Shown here one piece after another: positions 10,750 through 20,905 of a stretch of 64,000 bases of DNA. Made by a program: the position numbers and the translations under genes. A model generated the notes under the pieces. The model did not search any database. It had not been told where the DNA came from and was given only the letters and a program-made list of their open reading frames with translations. Every line of letters begins with the position of its first letter. Positions within the stretch are counted from its first letter, which is position 1. Location of the stretch: contig CAWZYM010000151.1 of NCBI GenBank assembly GCA_963966185.1, forward strand, positions 753,501 to 817,500, read 5' to 3'. Origin of the DNA: Rhabditoides inermis (taxonomy: Eukaryota > Nematoda > Chromadorea > Rhabditida > Rhabditidae).

Positions 10750-12177
10750 ATGTCAACTCCTACTGTACCCCCTCACCTCCATATTCCTACCCACAATCTC
10801 CTATCTTCTTCTCAGAAGAAGAGATATATTATTATCTACCCTTCCCTGAAGAACCCCGGCCACTGTATTCAGTTCCGGTACTACCGAGGAAACCAGAATG
10901 GAGCGCGCTATCGATGCAATGATTGTTCCAAGGTAAGCAATAGGTGTCTTGGGTGTTGTGTAGTTGACACTTTCAGATCTGGGACAAGGCGCAGAAGAAG
11001 AAGCAGAAGCCGCTGCCCAAGTGTGCGTCGGTCCTCGTTGCCGAGTCCAAGGTCGGAGATCGAGAGACCCCCACTCACTTCCTGGAGGATCCCGACACTG
11101 CCTGGATGGCCCAGGTCCACTCCTGCGGATACCCTTACAACAACTCCACTTCCTTCGTCCTCACCTCCCGCATTCTCTACGATGCCGCCAACCACTGTGC
11201 CAGTCAGAAGGTCGACCCGTCTCTCGCCGGCAACGTCGCCCTCGAGTACATCTGGGATCTACCCGACCGTACCCGCGTTGAGAAGGACGCCATGCAGCAG
11301 TACATCGTTGAGAACCAACATCTGCTGGCGCGCAACGTTCGGAGGAGGAGGAGAGGGAACAAGTCGTCCAGCATCCTGTCCATGCTGGACGACTTGTTCC
11401 CTCTCCTCCTCCTCCCTCTCCTCCTCAAACACTGGCTTCAGATCCTGGGATGCGTGTTCCATTTTGCACAGGCGATCAACCGACAGGCCGTTCACTACCT
11501 CGGAAAGGTCAGTACCTAGGGACACTACAATTATACGCGATTGTTTAGGAGGACGTGGACTCGGATCCAGTGATCAGCCAGTGGGTGGGACGAGTGCGCG
11601 CAGCTGTGTTCTCTACTCGTCAACAGGTCATCCAGCACGGCGTGTTCAAGGTGCCCTTGGCTACGCCCAGTCGACTGCGGGGAGATGCCAAGAACTTCAG
11701 CGAGTACCTTAACAAGACGTGGCTCGAGCAGAAGGTACGCAGTGATGTAGTTTATCTCTAACTCTTCTTTTCATTTCAGCACTTCCGTAAGATGTGGTCG
11801 CACTACGACAACTACAGGCACCGCACGACCAACATGGCAGAGGGGTACAACCGTCGTCTACGACAGGCACTCAGTGAGTAGCCCCAAATACTCCAATACC
11901 AGGCCATGTTCTTTTAGAGTACAAGAAGCCCTCCATCGACGACTTGATGAGGTTCCTCCGCGCAGAGGTTCTCAACGTGTTCAGGCAGTCCACCGGCTGG
12001 CTGCACCGCCACATCCCGCCGCACTCGAACACTCGTGCCAAGCGCATCGCCATTCTCGTCAACATCGCCAACAGGCAGCGTCAGTTTGTCGCTCTCACTT
12101 CCCAGTCTTGCACTCGCATTCGTCTTCTCACCTTCCTCGATTATATGACTCGTTTCCAGAAATCTACTACCAAGTAG
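10750..12177 (+). CDS. FLYWCH/MULE-type transposase, catalytic centre apparently missing
   Basis: Exons 10750-10932, 10977-11507, 11549-11734, 11780-11873 and 11918-12177; 417 aa in frame. Residues about 25-61 look like a FLYWCH zinc finger (FRYYRGNQNGARYRCNDC). The 3' half has GCVFHFAQAINRQ and later TTNMAEGYNRRLRQAL with RFLRAEVLNVFRQ, both typical of MULE transposase C-termini. The stretch that should carry the first catalytic aspartates is replaced by a 34-bp perfect inverted repeat (11341-11415) encoding Arg-rich and Leu-rich filler. The frame stays open, so a protein may be made, but not a complete DDE transposase. Poly(A) signal AATAAA at 12291-12296. Confidence 0.7.
11341..11415. repeat. 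Perfect 34-bp inverted repeat inside the transposase exon
   Basis: Arms 11341-11374 and 11382-11415 are exact reverse complements around a 7-nt loop (CCTGTCC). It lies in frame within exon 2 of the transposase. Confidence 0.95.
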
Positions 12178-12619
12178 ACTTATATTACTGTACATACCTG
12201 TGTATTGTTATTTCTTGTTACTTGTTATGTCTTGTTATTTATCATAGGCATTTATACTGGCTGAATTCACCTTTGTTGGATACTTGTTGAAATAAAGTTT
12301 AGAGATGTTCATTTTGAGAGATCACTGATCGAAAATGGTCCTATGTTGTAGATCTCCTGATTAGAAGACTGTACATATGTGATTGTATGGGGTTATCTTT
12401 TGATTGGACAGAGATATGATCAATTTAAATATTTGAAATTCGCCTATTTGGTGCCAGATTGAGTTCAGCCGGTAGGGGAGAGTGAGTTTACGACATGGGA
12501 GTATGGTCCCCCACTCTCCCCCACCACCCTATACCCCCGACACTCTGCACTCTAACAGGCCCCGCCCCCTGTGTCAGACATATAGAGGGTTACGACATGG
12601 TATGTAATCGTGTTTATCG

Positions 12620-13132
12620 TCTTCTACGACTTCAGTTCATGATAGAAACTTAATTTCATATCAAAATTTTCTTTTGAAATTTCCTTCATTCGAGACGTTT
12701 TAGACATTCAACTGTGATGTAACCTCACTTTTTACCCATAAAGCATTCAAAATCAACTATTTTTTGGGGCAAAAATAGTTTAAAATCATGAAAAAAGTTC
12801 TAGTTTTCAGGTTCAGTAGATGTTATTTGATGTTTCCATTAACTTTTCATCAGTATAATATTATTTTTAAGTGAAATTGTCACTTTAAAATCACAAACCA
12901 CTAACTTCTATTTGTAAAAAAAACGTTTCACATGAAAACAGCAGCATTATGAATTATTAGTAAATATTAGTTCCCATCGTGTCAACTGATAAACATAAAC
13001 CAAACATTGTGCTTTGTAGTGAAACTCGAATTCTATACTCGTTATTATCACTAAGCGGAAGCGCCCACGAATAATAGGCATTACTTCCGTCGTATCTAGA
13101 TATTGTGTTGCCACGTTACATTCATATGAGAT
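12620..13132. other. AT-rich intronic spacer upstream of receptor gene 1
   Basis: Unique AT-rich sequence between the transposon and the first chemoreceptor gene; no exon seen. It presumably holds the receptor promoter. Confidence 0.5.
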
Positions 13133-14387
13133 ATGAACATTACTAGCGAAAATCACTTCATCAAAATCTACCCAGTTGCCCAATTGCCCTTTGGTATACC
13201 AACAATATGCCTATACATCTGCATTATTCACTACATCCATGCTAAAATGCGCCACCATTCATTCTTCATAATTTACAAATGGTTTTCGTTGTTTGTAAGT
13301 TCATTTTGCGATCGAACAACTACGGCGACTTTATATATACACTTTCAGAATGTTTTTGGTTACATGGTGAACATGATATTCTTTCGATTTCCCAATACGA
13401 GCTACTTATGCTCATTCCTCATTAATAAATTCTCCGAATTCACATTTTGGCTCTCGCCATTTTATATTCTAAACTTCTACTGTTCTGCCGGTCAGCAAAT
13501 GTGTATCACTCTGCTAGTTGTTAATCGAATGACTAGCATACTATGCCCTCTCCACTACAAAAAGGTGATAAACTATGGACAATTATCAAACACATGTCCA
13601 TTCAGACTTGGCAAAGCGCAAAGATTCTTGGCCTTTGTACTTCCTTTATTCCTCTATCCCCATCTTATCCCAGCTCGCACTCACGTCGTACCATTGGGTG
13701 TATGGAATGGATGCGCAATAGATTGGGAGCGTGTCTTTCCAGAACTTGTGAGTTGAAAGAAATCTCCAGGAAGAGCGACGGCGAAGATTCCGATTCAATG
13801 AACATTAGTTCATGTGCAAGCGGTCAATGAGGAACAGTAGCGTGGTTCCAGCCGGATCTCAGTCTCATCTCCACTACACTGGCCCTCGGCACCTCGATAT
13901 GCGCCACAGGGTGCACCGCCATCTCCATCGCCGCTCTCTCGCGCACTCAGATCCGATCACGGATGAGAGAGATCAACCTCTTTCTCGTCGGATCGTTTTT
14001 AGCACTCGGCTCCGTCATGTATGCAATCATTCAGGTAGAAGAACTTAAAACAATAAACAACATATCTCTTTGTTCAAAAGTGTTCCCAGTTTCTATATAT
14101 CGCTTGTAGATCCTTATCTACATCGCCATGTACGTTCTTCGAAATAACTTTATGATGATCATACTTGGCCTGGCCGTACCCGTAGTACAGGACATTGTTA
14201 TCCTAACCCAACCATGGATCATGTTCACACTCAACAAACCACTCAAGAACCATGTGGGAGAATTTCAATCGATTTAGCTAATTTCTAAATTAAGGTGCTT
14301 CAACTGATCGGCTTTCGGAAAATCAAAACAGAAAACACAGACAGTCATTCGCACCGATATCTACAGTCGCGACTGCAACTGTTCTGA
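13133..14387 (+). pseudogene. Srg-like chemoreceptor 1, unit A, 17-bp deletion
   Basis: Six exons as in the intact unit B copy: 13133-13294, 13349-13564, 13606-13747, 13852-14034, 14110-14253, 14295-14387. The encoded pieces give a seven-transmembrane serpentine receptor with HSFFIIYKWFSLF after TM1 and LLVVNRMTSILCPLHY at the end of TM3, as in nematode class gamma (Srg) receptors. Exon 3 is 142 nt here against 159 nt in B and C: 17 bp are missing after GCAAAGAT, which shifts the frame in the TM4 region. The gene lies on the strand opposite to mtg-1 within its large third intron. Confidence 0.8.
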
Positions 14388-14859
14388 ATCACAGTCATGA
14401 AATCTTTGGGAATTGATATGGTTGAAACATAAAATCAAGTGATTTATGTAATGTATCGGCAATATAATATAAATAACGGTATTATTGATATTTTGATTAT
14501 AGTTGATATTGTCTGATGTAAGCAGGGGCGCTGTAAACAAGAAAAGATTGGCGGATGTAATTTCGAATCATGAATTTCAAATTTCAAATGACAAATGCAC
14601 CATCAAACTACACGTTGTTGTGAACACAATTATTATTGAATTGTCAACATCATTATTGCTATGCGTGCAAACTCAGAAACAAAACCATTACAGATGTACG
14701 ATTTGCGAGCAACACACTTTAAAAAACAACGAACCAACGTGATTGCGGTTTGCATCAAGAACACAATTGGTGAATAGCGTTAATTAAGAGCAGTCGTATT
14801 ATAAAAAATGCAATAAAATGTAGAAGAAGATACGTAGAACATCTAGGCATTGTAAAGCA
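14388..14859. other. Spacer between the two receptor genes, unit A
   Basis: AT-rich, no exon with support; presumably 3' end of receptor 1 and promoter of receptor 2. The equivalent place in unit C (about 14.64 kb here) is where the LTR retrotransposon is inserted. Confidence 0.5.
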
Positions 14860-16071
14860 ATGAACCATACTATGACGTTTGTCGGCAACCCTATGCTACA
14901 ACTGTATTCCATACTTCAACTCTGTATTGGAATACCCACATTAGTAATCTACATGGTCATTCTTCAATACATTTGCAAGAAGCAGTCTACGAACTCATTT
15001 TTCATTATCTACAAATGGCATTCGATCTATGTAAGACGAGAAGATGTTCAATGGTCCCATTCCCAATTGACAAAAATGTTTTCAGAATATCACTCTATAT
15101 TTCTTCAACACAGGAATGCATTTCCTCACTGGAGGCTTCTTTTGCGAGTTGCTAATGATGCATTTCTCTACGTTCTCATATTGGTTCACACCCGTCTATG
15201 CACTCTTTTACTACGTCGTCGCTGGAGATCAGATATGCACGACGCTTCTTGTCCTCAATCGTATGATCAGCATAGTGTATCCCGTGCAATATTACACGGT
15301 ATCTTACAAATTTACAGTGGCTTTAACACCGCAAATTTCAGGCGTGGACAATTCCACGGATTCGAAGAAGAACGCGATTTTTCGGATTAATATTTCCGTT
15401 GTTGTTATTTCCTCATCTCTACATATCGCAAATAAAAGCAGTGCCGCTCGCAAACACTGGCTGCGGGTTGGATTGGGAGCGAGTATTCGAAGGAATTGTG
15501 AGAAGAAGCTGATATGAACAATTCAAATTTTGAACGTTTCAGCCGGACAACAGTCTAATATTAGCAGTGTTATCTGCTGTCACTTCAACTTTCACTATTG
15601 TCTGCACAATAATCAGTATCAAATACGTTTCACGAATCAAAAAGAAAACTAAACAGGCGGAATTTAACTTGTTCATTCTGGGTACTTGCATGACACTGCA
15701 GGCAATACTACACAATACTATTCAGGTGGAAACAATGGTTTGCCATACCTGATGGGAACACTTTCAGATTTTAATTTACGTGACTTTATTCGTGTTTCAC
15801 GATAGAAACACGTTTTTCCTTCTCTACGCCGCTCTTCAGCTGTTCACGGATGTGAAAATCCTTGTTCAACCGTGGTTGTTAATCTATCTCAACTCCAATA
15901 TTCAGCGGCATGTGAATGAAATTCGATAAATTTATATTAACATGAATTTAATTGTAGGTCCGTCAAATATTTGGCTTCAACAAATCTCGACCTCAACACT
16001 CGTTAGCCGTTCACGTCTCGCAGACAAAACCCATTAAAATAGACTTGCCACCACTCCGAAAATATCTATGA
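14860..16071 (+). CDS. Srg-like chemoreceptor 2, 326 aa, unit A
   Basis: Exons 14860-15030, 15086-15298, 15342-15497, 15543-15725, 15768-15911, 15958-16071; all phase 0 and open, 327 codons with stop. Exon lengths and positions match receptor 1 (same intron phases, exon 4 of 183 nt and exon 5 of 144 nt in both), so the two are old tandem paralogues. NSFFIIYKWHSIY follows TM1; LLVLNRMISIVYPVQYY closes TM3; ERVFEG ends the third exon. Predicted plasma-membrane G-protein-coupled chemoreceptor of sensory neurons, by family. Short cytoplasmic tail. Splice sites canonical, including 41-46-nt introns. Confidence 0.8.
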
Positions 16072-16577
16072 GTACGAAGAAAATGAGAACAAGGTTAGAA
16101 CAGTTCACAACGGCACATTCACATTTCTCATATACACGCAATAAAGTTCTAGAAATACGTTCGTATTGTATTCCTTTCCGTTCGGATTTTCCAAAATCTA
16201 CTGGACAAGGGGACATTCAAATATCTCATATTTTCGATATTGTACAGTCGGGTTACGGTTAGAGCACCGACAACCGTATTTGACCTCAAAGCTAGGAAGG
16301 AAAAAAGTACTACTCGCTGGCAACAATTAACTATCCAACTGTTCTCCAAACATCACAGAGCTTAGGCTCAACCGCTCAGTACAGATTCAGCTCCGTTGGG
16401 GCGGTTCCGCACAATGGTACTTGGGCAGCGAGGAAGACCGCTTCGACCACCACCTCGCTAACCAACTGTTTTTGTTCCCCGAAATCCACATAGCTCGGTG
16501 CTCGGCGCCGACATACATCTACGTCTTTTGGCGGTTCCGCACGCCACGAGATCGGACACTGACCCCTCCCCCCCCAC
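16072..16577. other. 3' flank of receptor 2 and mtg-1 intron
   Basis: AT-rich, then GC-richer sequence before mtg-1 exon 3; no additional gene recognised. Confidence 0.5.
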
Positions 16578-16744
16578 CTGTGCCTGTTCATCTTGATGAG
16601 GTCCATCTTGTTGATGACGAGAATGTGCGGGCGGACGATGCTCATCTGCTTCAGCACCGGGTTCCGGCCAGTGATCGGCACACGCGCGTCCACCACCTAC
16701 AATAAGCCGCTGGAACTTGACTCTGAATGATCCCGAATACTTTG

Positions 16745-16925
<181 letters not shown>

Positions 16926-17339
16926 ACATAACATAACACAAATGAGTAATCCAAATCCGCAGAGGCAGACCCACCTCCACCACTAGATCGACGCTCCTCA
17001 GCTTGCCCTCCATCTTCTTGAGCTGGACGGACATGTGTAGGGGGAACCAGGTGCGGAAGTCAAACGAGGGGGGAAGGGTGAACTCGTCGCGGAGGGAGAA
17101 CGCAAGAGGGGCTGCAACGAGAATTATGGACACTAAATTATACCACTCTTATTACCACTATTACCACTTATTTCTAATCTACAATCCACTACTCTTGTTC
17201 ATTTAGATTACATTAGGTCATTTAGGTTACATTAGGTCTACGGCTATAATGAATGTTTTAAGCAGTGATTAATGTTTTTGTACGTGCCCTGTTCATCATT
17301 TCAAATAAACATTTGGTACTATTTGAGAGTAGGGACCAC

Positions 17340-17880
17340 AATGAGATTTTCAAATATTTGGATATGGTAAAGCATTAAGTTCATTAATGTAGTTCATTTC
17401 AAGCTAATTTCAAAAATATATAATGTTCATAGGGTTCATCGTTCACATTGCGCTCTAATTCCGCACGGCGCCGCGTCCCAGAGCGCGCGCTCACATAGGG
17501 AAAGTGCGACAGAGGGCGGCTATATCAAAGCACTGATGACGTCATCGATAGTTAAATAATGAACATATTCTTTTATAATAGTACCACTCGGTTTTGTTTG
17601 ACTGTAATCGATACGTACTCGTTGAAATACGTCTTTTATGTTAGCATTTTTTATTACTCACTTTGAGCGATGGCGGCTAGATCAAAGAAATATGACGTCA
17701 TCGTATCTCTTTTTACCGATTTTAACTACTTTACAGGGTACATGATCCCATAAATAAGATACCGTTAGAATCAGCGCGAAATGGCGAATCGTTCTATGCT
17801 AATTAGAGCACGTCATGTGTCCAGTGAGAAAATGTTACATGATTTCGCCGGGCTCTCTGCAACTCACGTTGTGGTTCCTA
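17340..17880. mobile_element. 541-bp MITE, unit A only
   Basis: Flanked by 9-bp direct repeats ATTTGAGAG (17331-17339, 17881-17889); unit B has one copy at the same place (about 33369-33377). Terminal inverted repeats TAGGGACCACAATGAG and TAGGAACCACAACGTGAG. No coding capacity. The 9-bp duplication points to a Mutator-type mobiliser. Confidence 0.85.
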
Positions 17881-18055
17881 ATTTGAGAGACTCAGACTAG
17901 TCAACTTCACAAATGTGTAATGACCTCCATCTGTATCTTATGCAAATTGCTCACTTTAAAGAGACATACCACTCTAAATTTCGTGTATAAACCAAGAATT
18001 TCATGTGCAGGAAAATGAAAATACAATCACTTTTCATGAACATAACATATATTAA

Positions 18056-18615
18056 AGGTAGTGTACCCTCTGAATCTGGGTGTATGTGTAGATACAACAT
18101 GTCATTGTTTACGACTCAATGAGTATATTATGATGATGCAAATATATTCTGAAACAATTTAGTTTTAAAAAATCATTTAAATATTGGAGTGAGAAATCGT
18201 AGAAACTAATAACTTTTAATCAGCTCGGGGGTGTGTGCACAACTTGCACGAAGTTACACAATTTGACCACACTATCGGCTGTTTCATTCAAGACAATTTA
18301 TTTGCATGTGTTTATATTGTTTCTTATGTCATTCTTATTTTAGATAACATTTCTACTATGTGTTTCTTTTACTAAACTGGCGAAAACAGCTGATGGGAAA
18401 TTATATGTTAAACGCAGTAAGTTCTGTTAAAAATCAAAACTCACAACGTTGCGCAAATATGCGTATCATGTTGGATTTAAATAAATGTTTGATAATTTTT
18501 AATTTCATTATTTTTCATCACAAACAATCATAAACGACATAAAAATACCTCTAAAAGGCATTGATAATACATTCGTGATACTTTTTTAATATTGGATTCA
18601 GAGGGTACACTACCT
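18056..18615. mobile_element. 560-bp TTAA-flanked MITE, unit A
   Basis: Perfect 21-bp terminal inverted repeats starting AGGTAGTGTACCC, with TTAA directly outside both ends (18052-18055, 18616-18619). TTAA duplication is the signature of piggyBac-type transposition, though the termini do not start with the usual CCY. Non-coding. Confidence 0.75.
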
Positions 18616-18683
18616 TTAAAAATGAACAGGAAATGCATAAAACGCGTTGCAGAAATATATGCATAGTGTACGGAAGGGACAGA

Positions 18684-18735
18684 TTCTGCAGATGGAGTGT
18701 GCTTTATGGTCGTAAATCACACTCCATCTGCAGAA
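18684..18735. repeat. 18-bp perfect hairpin
   Basis: TTCTGCAGATGGAGTGTG (18684-18701) and its exact reverse complement (18718-18735) with a 16-nt loop, at the centre of the nested inverted structure. Also in unit B (about 34171-34222). Confidence 0.85.
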
Positions 18736-19259
18736 ATTGTCTTCTCAGTACACTATACCTACAGAATGCGATAATTTTGCAACGTGTTTTCTGCACGTTC
18801 TTTTCATTTTTAGTATGTGTTTGTTTTTGAAAAGTGATTGTATTTTCACGTTCTTTCAAGTGCTAATCGTAGTTTATGTACGAAATTTAGTGGTATGTTC
18901 CTTTAAACTAAATTTGTGAAAGAAAACATTCAGAAACATACAATTCAACTCACGATAGGCGCTTGGAAATGCAACATACATTGCAACATCACATGCAACT
19001 GCGCACATAACAGTGCAGTGAAACATACAATGAGGAATTGACAAAACGAAGAGGAAAACAACATTCATTCGATGCAACCCAAAAGATTTATCCACCCACC
19101 GTCAGCCTCGCTGGCAAAGTGCCGTCTGCTCCACACTCCTCCTGCTCCTTCTCCTCCTCCTCCTCTTCCTCCTACCACTCCTCCCGCCCCACAGACGGCT
19201 GGCGCGAGCCCTCGTCCGAGAGACAGGGCCGCCGACACGCCACCGCGACACAGAAACAT

Positions 19260-19788
19260 ACTGCAATGGCATCATTGTCACTTGATTGAATGGTTACAAA
19301 AAGGGTATCGATTCAACATATTGTTGTGACCATTATCATATGTTCATTAGACTTCATAAGTCTATTATCATGTGTATATTAGACATATGTGTATTAGACC
19401 ATTGAAACATATTCCTCGTGTCGACAAAAAAAAACTCACACTATACTGTCTCTTCAGCTGCAGACTTCCAAACAGCCGCCACGCCTCACCTGAAAAGTTT
19501 ATTATTATTACCATCCACACCGAAACAAAAGAACCAAAATCAACAACGCGCACGCGACAGGGCGGAACAAAAACCGAGAGCGCACAAGAACATAGAGAAA
19601 CAGGAAACTAGAGGAACAGGATGTCAAAAGAAACGGCGACAATGATGCTGATGCGGACGAACGAGAAGAAATAATGATAGAAATCAGAAGACACGCTCAT
19701 ACAATAGAGACGAAACCACAGTGGAATACTCCCGAGAAAGAAGAAAGAGGAGAGAAAGCGTAACACACTCCCTATCCATTCCAAACAT
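19260..19788. other. Region upstream of mtg-1 exon 1
   Basis: Minus-strand TTGCAG directly before the mtg-1 ATG could be a spliced-leader acceptor. A minus-strand segment at about 19436-19492, preceded by TTTTCAG and followed by GTGTGAG, could be an upstream exon that would join in frame to the exon at 19259. Otherwise nothing recognised. Confidence 0.35.
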
Positions 19789-19910
19789 TCAGAACTGATC
19801 GAGCATGGCCCCGCAGCCTCCCCTCTGCGGGACGAGGCCCTTGGAGGCAGTGTGGGCAGGAGAGGGAGACGGGTCGTCGCCCAGAGCAGGAGGAAGGTGA
19901 AAGATCTGAA

Positions 19911-19953
<43 letters not shown>

Positions 19954-20406
19954 GGTGAGCCTGGAAGACGAGGAGTTATGTGCTACACATGTAGCCACCA
20001 GCTAAATATGGCATATACGTTTTTTTAGGAAGGTGAAGGATCACTTTTTGATGTTTTGATGTTTTCAACATGCGAATAACCGTTTTGTTGAAAATGAAAT
20101 AGATTAATCACATCAGTCGTCGTTCGAACTATCAGTATCTCTAACTAATCTTACCTCTAGATAAGCACATGCATACCGATCGCGGCCAAGGGAATCCGTG
20201 AATCGCCTCGAAAAAAATCCACAGATTTTACGCAACAGATCCCACTCATTCCCTCACGCACTTCCAAGTGCAGTAATAATATGTATTTATAAAGGGTATT
20301 GCTAACGAGATACGCTCTTTCGCTGAGAGAGCAGAGAGTGAGAGAGCGGCAGAGAAAAAGAGCAGTGCGACCTACCTATTCCTGCCAGCCTTGACGCTTC
20401 CTCCAT
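19789..20406 (-). CDS. Gene Y, possible 99-aa protein with a coding (GA)n run, unit A
   Basis: Proposed exons 20372-20406, 20155-20206 and 19789-20001 on the minus strand, 300 nt in frame. The product starts MEEASRLAGIG, continues RRFTDSLGRDRYACAYLE, then LVATCVAHNSSSSRLTSE and an Arg-Glu repeat encoded by 35 nt of GA, and ends GAMLDQF. No domain recognised. The first acceptor (TTTTCGAG) is atypical. In unit B the GA run is 2 nt longer, which moves the conserved C-terminus out of frame. Confidence 0.4.
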
Positions 20407-20905
20407 TTTTCGGAGTTAAAAGAAATTCATACACAGTCTCTCTCTCTCTCTCTCTCCCTCTCTCTTACGCTCTCTCTTACGCTCTCTCTCTCTCCCTCTC
20501 TCTCTCTTACGCTCTCTCTTACGCTCTCTCTTTCTCTCTTTCTCTCTCTCTCTCACTCTCTCTCTCTCTCTCTTTTCAATTTTTTTTGTCTCTATTCCTC
20601 CTTTCTCTCTCCTTCTTTCATACAATTTCTCGTTTTTCCGCTACATATCTTTGTCTTTGTATGATCACACGCGCGCTACTAATAATTTATCTGATTCAAC
20701 ACACATACATGAAATAAACAACAAATCGTCCGTAAATCAACAACAGTCAACAGTCAACACAACATTCAAAAGTACCGAAATGCGTAGTTTTCAAGATTAA
20801 TCAAAAATGAAAAACAATTAAACAACTATATTATCAATTTCAACATTTCCACATAAATATATATCTGATATAAGATAATATACGGTGGAGTGGGAACGAC
20901 TCAAA
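20407..20905. repeat. CT-rich tract and AT-rich spacer, unit A
   Basis: 20439-20574 is a (CT)n tract broken by TTACGCTCTCTC words; the rest is AT-rich and shows no gene. Equivalent tracts are at 35929-36060 (B) and 57281-57454 (C). Confidence 0.8.

Larger units (their letters stand above)
10108..12609 (+). mobile_element. Mutator-like DNA transposon, unit A only
   Basis: A 2.5-kb insertion in mtg-1 intron 3. Target duplication GTGTTTATCG (10098-10107 and 12610-12619); unit B has one uninterrupted copy of this site at about 28669-28678. Ends share CCATGTCGTAAC as imperfect terminal inverted repeats, and long subterminal inverted arms follow (10241-10379 against 12333-12472, about 90 percent similar by eye). 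The 9-10 bp duplication, long inverted arms and a FLYWCH/MULE-type coding region fit the Mutator superfamily. Confidence 0.85.
17955..18906. mobile_element. Large hairpin element interrupted by a TTAA element, unit A
   Basis: Left arm (about 17955-18041, TTTAAAGAGACATACCACT...) is the imperfect reverse complement of the right arm (about 18815-18906). The right half holds further nested inverted sequence (AAAACGCGTTGCA at about 18637 against its complement near 18790). The fragment between arms is broken by the 560-bp TTAA-flanked element. The same structure is in unit B (about 33442-34393). Confidence 0.6.

Noticed and set aside
10405..11712. A continuous 435-codon plus-strand frame
   Set aside because: Only its middle part (10750-10932) is coding; the rest runs through an intron and then in the wrong frame of the transposase exon, giving a Ser/Arg-rich shadow.
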